Of a stretch of DNA of 64,000 nucleotides, positions 45,884 to 55,323 are shown piece after piece. Location: assembly GCF_000764185.1 (NCBI RefSeq), contig NZ_JQEC01000075.1, positions 62,001 through 126,000 of the forward strand, given 5' to 3'. The position numbers and the translations under genes were made by a program. Within the stretch, counting starts at the first letter, position 1. Each line of letters starts with the position of its first letter. The stretch is from Colwellia psychrerythraea. GTDB taxonomy: Bacteria > Pseudomonadota > Gammaproteobacteria > Enterobacterales > Alteromonadaceae. The notes under the pieces were generated by a model. The model was not told the DNA's origin, searched no databases, and was given only the letters and a program-made list of their open reading frames with translations.

Positions 45884-47113
45884 ATGTTTTTTATGAAATA
45901 TGTATTTGAATTTTTAATTTGTACCAGCTTCATCTTTATCACCAGTTTCTCTTCTAATGTGTACGCAGAGCAAAAATATACTATTTATCTTGATGCCGAT
46001 TTTAGTGGCGCGACAGCATCGAGCTTAGCCATTCAGCAAGGTATTACTACAGCGCTGGCTGAAGTTGATAACCAAATACAGGGAATTCAGTTTGAGCTTG
46101 TTATCAAAGACCATAGAGCTAATTCATTACGTAGTCGGCGTAATTTAGAAAAATTCCTACTCGATGACCAAGCTTTAATGGTTTTTTCAGGGTTGCATTC
46201 CCCACCTTTATTAGCCAACAAATCTTTTATTAATGACAATAAAATATTACTTTTAGATCCTTGGGCAGCTGCTGGGCCTATTACGCGTAGTTCATCATCA
46301 CAAAACTGGATATTTCGCTTATCCATTGATGATAGTAATGCCGGTAGTTTTATAAGTAAAAAAGCCATTGAAGAGGGCTTTAGTAAACCTTATTTATTAT
46401 TAGAGGATACTGGCTGGGGACGTTCAAATGAAAAAACCATGACAAAAGCCTTACAAGAAGCGTCTATAAAACCGGTAGGACTGTCTTGGTTCAATTGGGG
46501 GGCAGGCAAGAATCACGCAAAAGTATTACTGAGAGATATTAAAAACAGTGGTGCTGATGTGATTTTCTTTGTTGGTAACTCAGTAGAAGGCGTTACTTTT
46601 ACTCATGCTATGGTTGAACTACCGGAAAATATCCGTTTGCCTATAAGAAGTCACTGGGGCATAACGGGTGGTGATTTTACCCAAAAAGTTACTGCCACGG
46701 AACGAAAAAAAGTAGATTTGCAATTTATTCAAACAAGCTTTTCCTTTCTCAATGATAATATATCACCCTTGGCTGAAAATGTATTAGCCTTGAGTATTAA
46801 ATCAAATGAAGGTTTAAACAATAAAACTGACATTAAAGCACCAACTGGATTTGTTCATGCTTATGATCTAACCAAAATAGTCATTGCAGCTATTAGACAA
46901 GTTAAGTTAACCGGTGATAAAAACCAAGACAAGGTTTTGGTGCATCATGCCTTAGAACACTTAGCTGAGCCTGTCTCTGGATTGTTGAAAACATATCATC
47001 GACCTTTCACACCGTTTAGCAAGCAAAAGCTTGATGCTCATGAAGCGCTAACTATTGATGATTACTCGATGGGAAGATATAACAGTAAAGACGAGGTTGT
47101 TTTACTTAAATAG
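45884..47113 (+). CDS. periplasmic binding protein, branched-chain amino-acid (Peripla_BP_6) type
   Basis: The 409-residue protein has a Sec signal (hydrophobic FEFLICTSFIFITSF, cleavage after NVYA near residue 28). A type I binding fold follows: SLAIQQGITTALAEVD, then FSGLHSPPLLANKSFI and GFVHAYDLTKIVIAAIRQV. It resembles LivJ-like ABC binding proteins, but no permease or ATPase genes follow. Instead a histidine kinase starts 43 bases later. I infer that it captures a ligand and presents it to the kinase's periplasmic domain, as in LuxP-LuxQ. Ligand unknown. Confidence 0.83.
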   Translation: MFFMKYVFEFLICTSFIFITSFSSNVYAEQKYTIYLDADFSGATASSLAIQQGITTALAEVDNQIQGIQFELVIKDHRANSLRSRRNLEKFLLDDQALMVFSGLHSPPLLANKSFINDNKILLLDPWAAAGPITRSSSSQNWIFRLSIDDSNAGSFISKKAIEEGFSKPYLLLEDTGWGRSNEKTMTKALQEASIKPVGLSWFNWGAGKNHAKVLLRDIKNSGADVIFFVGNSVEGVTFTHAMVELPENIRLPIRSHWGITGGDFTQKVTATERKKVDLQFIQTSFSFLNDNISPLAENVLALSIKSNEGLNNKTDIKAPTGFVHAYDLTKIVIAAIRQVKLTGDKNQDKVLVHHALEHLAEPVSGLLKTYHRPFTPFSKQKLDAHEALTIDDYSMGRYNSKDEVVLLK

Positions 47114-47156
47114 TAAAGAGTATGAATAGTGAATGTATTATTATTGAGTGGTATAA

Positions 47157-48953
47157 ATGGTTAAAACTACGGTATCTTTTGCTCTGGCAAGGTTTGTTTT
47201 TATTAGTTGTGTTGGTTTGGCGGTGATTATTACCAGCTTAGTGAACAATCATGTGGTTGATTTAGTTAATACTGAATATGAGAAAATAGCTAAAAGAGAA
47301 ATTAACACCATAAATAATAATTACCATGTGCTCATTAATCACCATTTAATTTTATTGAAAGAGCAGTCCCAAGCGGCTCTTTTTGTACAAGCCCTTATGC
47401 AGCCTAAAAGTAATTTGGGGAAAATAAAAGATTATATGGCGGGTTTAACTTTATTAGGTCAAAAGTATGATGAAACTCTACTTGATTTTGAAGGTACAAC
47501 ATTACACTCCACCCTAGAAAGTACTCTTAATTATAAAAAATTTCCCTGGTTGGAAGACATATTTGCTCAAAAAGAAAGTTACTCTATTCAAATATTAAAT
47601 ATTGAAGGTGCATTTTTTTGGTGCATAGCTTTTCCTGTATTATATAACCAGCAAGTTGAGGGGGTTTTAGTTGCTAATATACCATTAGACACCATTCATT
47701 CTGGTCAAATTGACTCTGAGATGCTTGATGGTTTAATGATTGAAGTGGTGAAAGGCTCGAAAACTATTGCAACTTTTGGTAAGCAGGTTATAGGGACTAA
47801 GCAAACCATCCAATGGCAAGATGTTGGTGTTAGTTTTAACTTTACCGTAGATGAAGCTTATAGAAATAATGCTATATCTAACTTAGTTATCCAATTGGCT
47901 AGCTATATAGTTCTTGCCATAGTATTTACAACCTTGTTGGCTTATTTATATGGCTATCGTTATTTTGTTAAACCCATTCTCGCTCTTTCTCAGCTAACAT
48001 CAAGTCTTGAAAAAGGTAATGAACACACCGCGCTTAAAGAAAACTTAAGGTTTACTGAGTTTTCCGGATTATTTAGGCAGTTTAACCATATGAGTGAAAA
48101 GGTAGCCGAGCGTGAACGAGCGTTAAAGGAAAGCTATGAGAAACTCTCAAATACTATCGAAGAGTTAAAGCAGAGTGAATCTCAACTGGTTCAATCTGAA
48201 AAAATGGCCAGTATTGGCGTTCTTGCTGCGGGTGTAGCCCATGAAATTAATAATCCTATCGGCTTTATTCGCAGTAATTTAGAAGTACTAGAAGATTACT
48301 TTTCTGATATTGAAAAATATTATCATGAATTTAATGAAACACTTGCTAGTAAAGAAGACAAAGAAAATCACAAAAAATTAGCAAAGAAATATGAACTAGA
48401 GTTTCTCTTTAAAGATTCACCACCATTGATAAAGAGTAGTATTTCAGGTGTTGATCGTGTTACTGAAATAGTAAAAAGCTTAAAAACCTTTGCTCGTATT
48501 GATCAGCCTGAAAAAGCACTGGTCGATATTAATGAGGGCTTGAGTGCAACACTGAATATGGTTCACAATGAATTAAAATACTGTTGTAAAATGCATATAG
48601 ATTTAAAAGCATTACCCAAAGTACATGTATTTCCAGGTAAGTTGAACCAAGTATTCATGAATTTACTGATAAATGCAGGGCAAGCCATAACCGGTAAAGG
48701 CGATATCTTTGTTAGAAGCTTTATTGATGAAAGCTGTGTTGTCATTGAAATTGAAGATACTGGCACAGGTATAGACCCGGAGAACATTGCACAAATATTT
48801 ACTCCTTTTTATACCAGTAAGCCTGTTGGCGAAGGTACTGGTTTAGGTCTGTCCATTAGTCATCAAATAATTGAACAACATGATGGTAAAATAACGGTTA
48901 GATCAGAGTTAGGCAAAGGTAGTTGTTTTTCAGTCTTTATACCCATTAATTAA
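47157..48953 (+). CDS. membrane sensor histidine kinase (orphan)
   Basis: The 598-residue protein has a first membrane helix (about 8-28), a periplasmic domain (about 29-240), a second helix (about 241-265), HAMP (about 266-318) and a coiled coil (SYEKLSNTIEELKQSESQ). The phospho-acceptor is His362 in GVAHEINNPIGF. The HATPase has the N box NLLINAGQAI and G boxes EDTGTGID and GTGLGLSI. No receiver or regulator is encoded beside it, so its partner must lie elsewhere. Pairing with the preceding binding-protein gene suggests a two-piece sensor. Confidence 0.9.
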   Translation: MVKTTVSFALARFVFISCVGLAVIITSLVNNHVVDLVNTEYEKIAKREINTINNNYHVLINHHLILLKEQSQAALFVQALMQPKSNLGKIKDYMAGLTLLGQKYDETLLDFEGTTLHSTLESTLNYKKFPWLEDIFAQKESYSIQILNIEGAFFWCIAFPVLYNQQVEGVLVANIPLDTIHSGQIDSEMLDGLMIEVVKGSKTIATFGKQVIGTKQTIQWQDVGVSFNFTVDEAYRNNAISNLVIQLASYIVLAIVFTTLLAYLYGYRYFVKPILALSQLTSSLEKGNEHTALKENLRFTEFSGLFRQFNHMSEKVAERERALKESYEKLSNTIEELKQSESQLVQSEKMASIGVLAAGVAHEINNPIGFIRSNLEVLEDYFSDIEKYYHEFNETLASKEDKENHKKLAKKYELEFLFKDSPPLIKSSISGVDRVTEIVKSLKTFARIDQPEKALVDINEGLSATLNMVHNELKYCCKMHIDLKALPKVHVFPGKLNQVFMNLLINAGQAITGKGDIFVRSFIDESCVVIEIEDTGTGIDPENIAQIFTPFYTSKPVGEGTGLGLSISHQIIEQHDGKITVRSELGKGSCFSVFIPIN

Positions 48954-48981
48954 GCCTGTATTAACTGTTAGCAATAATGCA

Positions 48982-50247
48982 TTATCCCTCTTCGCACATC
49001 AGTAAATAACGCTGCACAGCCATTGCTCTACTCTCCCATGACTCATCGATGACCGAATTTTTCCTCGACTGCTTAATTTGAGTTATGGCGAGTAAGTCAC
49101 TTATATTTTCAAGCTTGTCAAAATTAATGGCCGGTACTATTTCAGCATTGGCGAGTAATATCGCTTGATAAAATGGTTTGGCTGCGTCTGCTATTTGCAG
49201 ATATTTTCGATAGCCATTTAAAGCATTAAAATCAGTGGTAACTATTGGTGTGCCACTCGCTAAGTACTCTCTTAATTTCAAAGGGTTACACATTTGGATT
49301 TGTTTATTATTGACAAAGGGTAGGATAGCAACGTTCCAGTTTTGTATGTACTTAGGTAAGTCAGTATGGGGCTTAGTTCCTAGAAAATAGACATTGGAAA
49401 ACTGCTCAAGTTTATCAACATCGCAGTCAATTTTACCGATAAAAACAAATCGCCAATGTGGCAGCGCCTTAATTGTTTGAACTAATAAATCTTGATCTAA
49501 CCAGTTTGAAATGCTGCCGTAAAAGCCCGCGATAGGTCTACCTAATGGTAAATCACCAGGAATACTATTTACCTGCTTACTAAACAGGGAAAAGTTTACG
49601 CCATGGGGAATATTGACTGCTTTACTGCTAGGGAACTTACCGAGTAACTTTTCACTAGCAGTAAAGATATAGCTAGATTTTTTAATTAATTCCCCTTCCT
49701 TTTGTGATACAAATTGATGGTCAACACCAGCAAGGCTATTAAAGTCGTCACCGCAATAATACACACAAGGAGCTTTGTCAAAGAGTTCTAAATAATCAAC
49801 AGTGGTTGGCAATGATGCCCAAATAATGGCATCTGTTAGATCTAGCTTTTTACAGGCGAACTTAAGCTGCCACTTTAAAATAGTCTTACTCAGCTTTAAA
49901 GTAAACCAGTTGCTTGCACAGGGAAATACTAAAGGGTTAATGATGATGAATCGACTGTCATTATCGTTGTTGCTATTTTTATTACCCTCTTTAGTTTTAT
50001 TACTCTTTTGTTGATCAACAATGAAAGATTTAACTTTGTTAAACATTCTGACCAAGTCATGCTGGGTTAGCCTTGGTTTTCTAAGGCCTATTGAATTAAG
50101 CCAGATCACCGGCCTATTTTGGCCGAGTACTTTAACTATGTGCTGAGTTGAACTGGGATGCGCGCCCCAGTCTTCACCGAAAACAATCAAAGGTCTATCT
50201 TTATTAGCAGCAACTGAAGGTGTTGAATTTCCTTTATAATCATTCAT
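48982..50247 (-). CDS. glycosyltransferase, TuaH/GT4-like
   Basis: The product has a GT-B fold. It starts with RPLIVFGEDWGAHPSSTQHI and CVYYCGDDFNSLAG, segments I associate with TuaH-like glycosyltransferases of polysaccharide clusters. NIPHGVNFSLF, IAGFYGSISNWLD and the donor-site CNPLKLREYLASGTPIVTTD follow. ATG 50247 is chosen because GAGG lies nine bases before it. The frame also has ATG 50256 and TTG 50262, and all overlap the end of the acyltransferase gene. Last gene of the minus-strand operon; it meets the orphan kinase gene tail to tail. A low-complexity Asn/Lys stretch (KEGNKNSNNDND) near residue 90 is unusual. Confidence 0.85.
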   Translation of the reverse strand: MNDYKGNSTPSVAANKDRPLIVFGEDWGAHPSSTQHIVKVLGQNRPVIWLNSIGLRKPRLTQHDLVRMFNKVKSFIVDQQKSNKTKEGNKNSNNDNDSRFIIINPLVFPCASNWFTLKLSKTILKWQLKFACKKLDLTDAIIWASLPTTVDYLELFDKAPCVYYCGDDFNSLAGVDHQFVSQKEGELIKKSSYIFTASEKLLGKFPSSKAVNIPHGVNFSLFSKQVNSIPGDLPLGRPIAGFYGSISNWLDQDLLVQTIKALPHWRFVFIGKIDCDVDKLEQFSNVYFLGTKPHTDLPKYIQNWNVAILPFVNNKQIQMCNPLKLREYLASGTPIVTTDFNALNGYRKYLQIADAAKPFYQAILLANAEIVPAINFDKLENISDLLAITQIKQSRKNSVIDESWESRAMAVQRYLLMCEEG

Positions 50248-50968
50248 GACTTTCATCCTCAATTGATTTCAAAATTTTTGCTGGTACTCCGCCAGCTAAG
50301 ACATAGCTAGGCAAACTCTTAGTGACAACACTACCTGCAGCAACGATAGTGCCACGGCCAATGGTTACCCCTGGCATTACTTTTACCCCAGTTGCTAACC
50401 AAACGTCGTCTTCTAAAATAATATCACCAACTTGTGATTCTTCATCGGGTTTTCCTAAAGCGCGTAACTCGGCATTTACAGGGTGTCCAGGATAACCTGC
50501 TAAATAACAATCTCCGGCTATACGCACATTATTACCAATGATAATAGTCTTACCTACCGAGATAGAGGTACGCCAGGCAATGCCTACATTATCACCAATG
50601 ATTAGTTGCGGGATGTACTGGCCAACAGCACGGCCACTTATTGTGGTCATGGCTGCCAATCTGACTCTATCCCCCATAACAATGTCTAAACTGCCAATTA
50701 CTACAGGCAAACCGCCATATAAATAAAGCTGTTTGGGGTTGTTTTTAAGCCTTGATTTAAGTAAAGGTGTGTAATAAATGATGCGCAGTACATCACTAAT
50801 CGTCTGTTTTAATACTAAGTGAATAAAATAAAGTAATTTAAAGACGACAGGGATATTCGGCATCTCTATGGTTTTAATTTTAAACCATAATTTTTTAATC
50901 AACAGGGCTAAAAAACTGTCACTGGTTTTAGCCCATTGCTTGGCGTGATTTATGTTAAATGTATTCAT
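50240..50968 (-). CDS. hexapeptide-repeat acyltransferase, WcaF/maltose-acetyltransferase-like
   Basis: Left-handed beta-helix hexapeptide repeats fill about residues 85-230: MVGDRVRLAAM-like turns, IIGNNVRIAGDC, VWLATGVKVMPGVTIGRGTI and VAAGSVVTKSLPSYVLAGGVPAKIL, the C-terminal signature of LbH acetyltransferases. The N-terminal 80 residues are basic and helical. It probably O-acetylates a sugar of the exopolysaccharide. Its ATG overlaps the glmS stop (ATGA), so it is translated with glmS. Confidence 0.86.
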   Translation of the reverse strand: MNTFNINHAKQWAKTSDSFLALLIKKLWFKIKTIEMPNIPVVFKLLYFIHLVLKQTISDVLRIIYYTPLLKSRLKNNPKQLYLYGGLPVVIGSLDIVMGDRVRLAAMTTISGRAVGQYIPQLIIGDNVGIAWRTSISVGKTIIIGNNVRIAGDCYLAGYPGHPVNAELRALGKPDEESQVGDIILEDDVWLATGVKVMPGVTIGRGTIVAAGSVVTKSLPSYVLAGGVPAKILKSIEDESHE

Positions 50969-52761
50969 TCGACTGTCACCGATTTAGCTAAATTTCTAGG
51001 TTGGTCAACATTTTTTCCTAACATCTGAGCGCTGTATAAAGCGAGTAGTTGCATGGGGATAACGCTGATTATGGGTAGAATGGACTCTGGTATTGATGGT
51101 AATTCAAAGAATTCATCCTCTTTTATGGTGATATGCTGGCGTATACTCTTATCACCAATAATAAACAGAGGTGCATTGCGCGCTTGTACTTCTTGAATAT
51201 TTGAAAGCAATTTATCAGTCAGGCTATTTTTAGGGGCTATGACCAGTACTGGCATATTTTCATCAAGTAAGGCTATAGGGCCGTGTTTTAATTCACCTGC
51301 GGCATAAGCCTCTGCATGAATGTAGCTGATCTCTTTGAGCTTCAGCGCACCTTCTTGTGCAATCGCGGTGAGTGCACCACGACCAAGAAAAAGGATGTTT
51401 TTATAGTTAGACAACTTTTTAGCCATCATTTTCATTTCAGTACAGCGTTGTAAAACTTTCTCCATGATAGAGGGCAATTGCAGAAAGCTTTGTGTTAATT
51501 GGGCTAATTCAGTCTCCTCTATAAATGCTCTTTGTTGTGCTGCTTCAACAGCCATTTTATAAAATATTGCTAACTGACAAGTAAACGCTTTGGTTGAAGC
51601 AACACCAATTTCAGGACCGGCGTAAATTTCAAAAGTAAAATTTGCCTCTCGCGCTATGCTGCTATTAGCCACATTAACTAATGCCAGTGTTTGTGCTTTT
51701 TTACTTTTGGCATAACGTAATGCTGCTAGCGTGTCCGCTGTTTCTCCAGATTGAGAGACAAAAATAGACAATTCATTATTGGAGACGATAGGTGAGCGAT
51801 AACGATATTCTGAGGCTATATCTATTTCAACTGAAATATTGGCATACTTTTCAAACCAAGATTTTGCCACTGAGGCTGCATAATATGAAGTGCCACAAGC
51901 AATAATGGTGATCTTATTCAAGCTGTTAAAATTAATGATTGAATATTCACTGCTTTGATTAGTAACTGACAGTCTTTTAAGTAAATCTACTTGCTCAAAG
52001 ATTTCTTTCTCCATGAAAGAGCTATGCTCTCCCTTTGACACAACCTTTGCACATTGTTTGTTAGCAATATAATGAATCTCCTTATTGGTAGAGCTATTAC
52101 AAAGTTTTATTTCATGACTGTTTAATTTTATTAATTCATTATCTTTAGGGTAATAGATTTTACCGCTATCAGTGCCTAAAGCCATGGCATCTGAGGCCAT
52201 ATAAGCACCATTATTACCTTGTGATATCACTAAAGGACTATCTTTTTTAACTGCATAAAGATTACTACTGACACCATTGATTAGCACACCAAGGGCATAA
52301 CTGCCTTTTAATTGGCTGATGGTTTTCTCAATAGCTTGTTCTTCAGTCATTTGCTGACCGAGATAATGATTTATTAAATGAGGAATTACTTCGCTATCAG
52401 TTGAACTATTAAAGTGATGGCCCCATTGCATTAATTGTTGTTTTAGCTGTAGGTAGTTTTCGATAATTCCATTGTGAACAACGGATACTTGGCCACATTG
52501 ATGAGGATGGGCATTGGTTACATTAGCTCTGCCGTGTGTTGCCCAACGGGTATGACCTATGCAACAATCACCATCAATAGATTGCATTGATAATCTTTGT
52601 TTTAAGTTGCTAAGTTTGCCTTGTGCTTTAATTGTTTGAATTTCATTATTAGATAATATTGAAATACCAGATGAGTCATAACCGCGATACTCAAGTCTGC
52701 CAAGACCTTCTAATACTGGTTTTATTGCTGATTCTGCTACTGCCCCAATAATTCCACACAT
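50965..52761 (-). CDS. glmS: glutamine-fructose-6-phosphate aminotransferase (isomerizing), GlmS
   Basis: GlmS makes glucosamine-6-phosphate, the entry to UDP-GlcNAc. The N-terminal glutaminase has nucleophile Cys2 (MCGIIGA), GYDSSG, HTRWATHG and HNGIIENY. Two SIS domains follow, with IACGTSYYAASVAKSWFE, SQSGETADTLAAL and GRGALTAIAQEGALKLKEIS, and it ends LAKSVTVE as expected. 598 residues, near the usual 609. Placed inside the polysaccharide operon without glmU or glmM, it may be a second copy that feeds amino-sugar supply to the polymer. A palindrome lies about 110 bases upstream. Confidence 0.94.
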   Translation of the reverse strand: MCGIIGAVAESAIKPVLEGLGRLEYRGYDSSGISILSNNEIQTIKAQGKLSNLKQRLSMQSIDGDCCIGHTRWATHGRANVTNAHPHQCGQVSVVHNGIIENYLQLKQQLMQWGHHFNSSTDSEVIPHLINHYLGQQMTEEQAIEKTISQLKGSYALGVLINGVSSNLYAVKKDSPLVISQGNNGAYMASDAMALGTDSGKIYYPKDNELIKLNSHEIKLCNSSTNKEIHYIANKQCAKVVSKGEHSSFMEKEIFEQVDLLKRLSVTNQSSEYSIINFNSLNKITIIACGTSYYAASVAKSWFEKYANISVEIDIASEYRYRSPIVSNNELSIFVSQSGETADTLAALRYAKSKKAQTLALVNVANSSIAREANFTFEIYAGPEIGVASTKAFTCQLAIFYKMAVEAAQQRAFIEETELAQLTQSFLQLPSIMEKVLQRCTEMKMMAKKLSNYKNILFLGRGALTAIAQEGALKLKEISYIHAEAYAAGELKHGPIALLDENMPVLVIAPKNSLTDKLLSNIQEVQARNAPLFIIGDKSIRQHITIKEDEFFELPSIPESILPIISVIPMQLLALYSAQMLGKNVDQPRNLAKSVTVE

Positions 52762-52869
52762 AACAACTACCTCTTTTATATTGTTTAGCTACTTTATTGA
52801 GATGCAGCTATCAGGCCAGTTGTATATGTGCTTTAAAATCAATCGCTTAATGTGTTCTGTGGTTTTTTA

Positions 52870-52884
52870 TTTGCATATTGCAAA
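52870..52884. promoter_or_regulatory. palindromic motif upstream of glmS
   Basis: TTTGCATATTGCAAA is a 15-bp palindrome (TTTGCA-TAT-TGCAAA). It lies 109 bases before the glmS ATG, in the only sizeable gap of the operon, and matches 13 of 15 bases of the motif at 59144. A shared operator is inferred. Confidence 0.4.
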
Positions 52885-52894
52885 GTGTGTTTTG

Positions 52895-54028
52895 CTAATT
52901 AGGAATGCATTTGAGAATCTGAGAATAGCAGCGTAAATGGCAATATTGTTGTGCGGAATGCTTTGCTTGTTGAGCAATTTTCAATAAATAAGTAGGATCA
53001 TTGATTAATCGGGTTAATGCTTGCACTAAACTTTCCATGTCATCTGGGTTATATTTAATACAGTCATATCCATCTGTAAGGTTTTGATCCCAATAAGCAT
53101 TGTCGGCGGGTATTACGATGGCGAGTCCAGCAGCCATTGCTTCTAAAATCGACAGGCCAAAAGGTTCATGTTCTGAAGTGGAGATAAATACCGATGATCG
53201 CGCTCTAATATCATTTAGATTTTTCGGATCTGCATACAAGTAAAGATTATCAACTTTAGCAAGGTGAGTTATATCAAAATAAGCATCGGTTTGGGGATCA
53301 ATATAACAAACGCTAGCAAAGTATTTATCAATATTTTTATGGTTGTTATTTAGTTCAGACACCGCAGAAATAAAGAGCTCCACCCGCTTCCACTTTAATA
53401 ATGAGGCGGCCCACAAAAAACCTACTTTATCGCTATTTTTATTATGTGTATCTTTTGCTTTTATGGCGGAGCAGTTAATCCCATTGATAAAAGGTTTAAA
53501 CTTTTTTTTAGTGATTTTTTCATTATTACTGTGGGATGTTAAAGTTTGTACAATAGAAGAGTGAGTGGAGGGTAGGTAAAACACCTGCTTTGCTCGTGTT
53601 AAGCCAAAACTTGAAACCTTAGAGTTAGCAATATTGCCTTGAACAAGCTGAACAATATCTATGTTAATGATTTCACTAAGAAGGTATAAAGAAAAATCAA
53701 CGCTTGGCCCGGAAAAACCGATAATCTTGGTAAATCTTTTAAGTCTTATCATATTGCTTAGTAAAGAAAATAAGTAAACAAAGTGCTTTAAAAAGAAGAG
53801 TATGCCAGTTGTTTTATTCTGTAGGTAACGAGGAGAGAACAAAGGCACGAAGTTGACATTAGTCTCGCAGGTGTTGCAACCATCGTAATCAGAACACCAT
53901 GACTCTTTGTCATTCGAAATAACCCATACCTCAATATTACGGGGTAATTCAGCAATTATTGTCTGCATGACTTTTTTAGACCCGCCCTTAAAAGGCACAG
54001 GATCATAAATTAATACACGTTTAATCAT
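52895..54028 (-). CDS. glycosyltransferase, GT4 family
   Basis: The 377-residue GT-B enzyme opens with KRVLIYDPVPFKGGSKKVMQ and carries the donor-binding motif SEHEPFGLSILEAMAAGLAI, including the E-x7-E pattern of GT4 retaining transferases. A Cys-rich patch (SWCSDYDGCNTCE) near residue 63 is unusual. The acceptor and sugar are unknown. It overlaps the upstream glycosyltransferase gene by eight bases, so both are translated from one message. Confidence 0.87.
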   Translation of the reverse strand: MIKRVLIYDPVPFKGGSKKVMQTIIAELPRNIEVWVISNDKESWCSDYDGCNTCETNVNFVPLFSPRYLQNKTTGILFFLKHFVYLFSLLSNMIRLKRFTKIIGFSGPSVDFSLYLLSEIINIDIVQLVQGNIANSKVSSFGLTRAKQVFYLPSTHSSIVQTLTSHSNNEKITKKKFKPFINGINCSAIKAKDTHNKNSDKVGFLWAASLLKWKRVELFISAVSELNNNHKNIDKYFASVCYIDPQTDAYFDITHLAKVDNLYLYADPKNLNDIRARSSVFISTSEHEPFGLSILEAMAAGLAIVIPADNAYWDQNLTDGYDCIKYNPDDMESLVQALTRLINDPTYLLKIAQQAKHSAQQYCHLRCYSQILKCIPN

Positions 54029-55298
54029 GACTCTTTCCCCATGAAAACTTCATTGTCAGAAATTTATAGCCTTTAGTTAAGGCCTTGCTTAAAAAGGCTA
54101 TAAATAATGTTTTAACATGCAAAAAAATAGTGGCCATCACATTGCGCTGGCTTTTATGATGCAACAAGCTTTGATAGGCAAGATTGAAGGCAATAAATTG
54201 CTGCTCTAAAGAGAAAGACTGCTTTATATGTTTTTGGGCATTGTCAGCGAGTTTCTTTCTTAAAGAGGGTATTTCAATTAAGGACCTTATCGCGTTAACC
54301 AGTTCATCGCTATTGTTGGGCGAAACTAAAAGCGCATTTTCTTGATGGTTATATATTTCATTAATACCAGCAATATTACTGGTAATAATGGGCAGTTTAG
54401 CCAAACTTGCTTCGGCCAACGTTAGACCAAAAACCTCTTCAGCAGGCACTGAAATAAAACAATCGGCATTGCTTGAGTATATTTCAGCTACCTCATCGCT
54501 AGCGGGAAAGAATTTAACGCTATTATTTAAATTTAACTGAGCGACTAAATGCACTAACTTGGTTTTTTCACAACCAGAGCCAAAAATGGCAAGTTTTACC
54601 TGATAATCTTTTGTTAACTTCTCGATAGCATACAATAATACATTTACTCGTTTTCTAGAGATTAATGAGCCCATATATAAGATGACAAAGTCATCTTCTT
54701 TTGCTGAGAGTTCAGCTCTAAGGTCACGTGGAGTTGAACTCAGTACTCGTTTGGGCTCAATACCATTATAAATCACCTCGACTCGCTGGTTTATAAATTC
54801 ATCTTGTTTAAATAACGCAGTGACTGATTGGCTGACACCTATGACGCTATCAGCGCCGTGGAACAATAAGGTTAACCGGTCTCTATACATATACCGTGCA
54901 TGTAAATGTAGCAATAAAGGCGTAGCAGTATATTTGCAAACAGGTACCATCCATTGACAGGGCGCGCCGTTGTTACAGTGCACTAAAGAGATTTTATAAT
55001 CTGTTATTAATTTTCTGGCTTTAGCCAATAATTTGAAAAACTGTATGAAGTTCCATCGAGGCAGAGTCCAATAACCAAGGCATACAAAGTTGTCTAAGAT
55101 AACGTCAATACCCAAACACTTAGCCTTTTTTGCTAAAACCTCACTATTACACCAAAGTACAGGTGCGTAATGGCCTGATTTTGCTGATTTAAGTAAATCT
55201 AGTAGCACTATTTCACTGCCTCGAAGCCAGTTTTCGCCATAGTGAACATATAAAACCCGAGTTCTAACTCCTTTTCCCTGTGTTATATTTTCTGACAT
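54021..55298 (-). CDS. glycosyltransferase, GT4 family
   Basis: The GT-B fold is clear: RVLYVHYGENWLRGSEIVLL at the start (a GG-like acceptor loop), then RVEVIYNGIEPKRV, FVILYMGSLISRKRVNVLL and the E-x7-E motif in PAEEVFGLTLAEASLAKLP. A C-terminal extension of about 40 residues with hydrophobic patches (MATIFLHVKTLFIAFLSKAL) may touch the membrane. It lies between the polymerase and another GT4 gene in the exopolysaccharide operon. Confidence 0.87.
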   Translation of the reverse strand: MSENITQGKGVRTRVLYVHYGENWLRGSEIVLLDLLKSAKSGHYAPVLWCNSEVLAKKAKCLGIDVILDNFVCLGYWTLPRWNFIQFFKLLAKARKLITDYKISLVHCNNGAPCQWMVPVCKYTATPLLLHLHARYMYRDRLTLLFHGADSVIGVSQSVTALFKQDEFINQRVEVIYNGIEPKRVLSSTPRDLRAELSAKEDDFVILYMGSLISRKRVNVLLYAIEKLTKDYQVKLAIFGSGCEKTKLVHLVAQLNLNNSVKFFPASDEVAEIYSSNADCFISVPAEEVFGLTLAEASLAKLPIITSNIAGINEIYNHQENALLVSPNNSDELVNAIRSLIEIPSLRKKLADNAQKHIKQSFSLEQQFIAFNLAYQSLLHHKSQRNVMATIFLHVKTLFIAFLSKALTKGYKFLTMKFSWGKSHD

Positions 55299-55323
55299 AT
55301 GACCTCCTCATATTTTCAACTAC

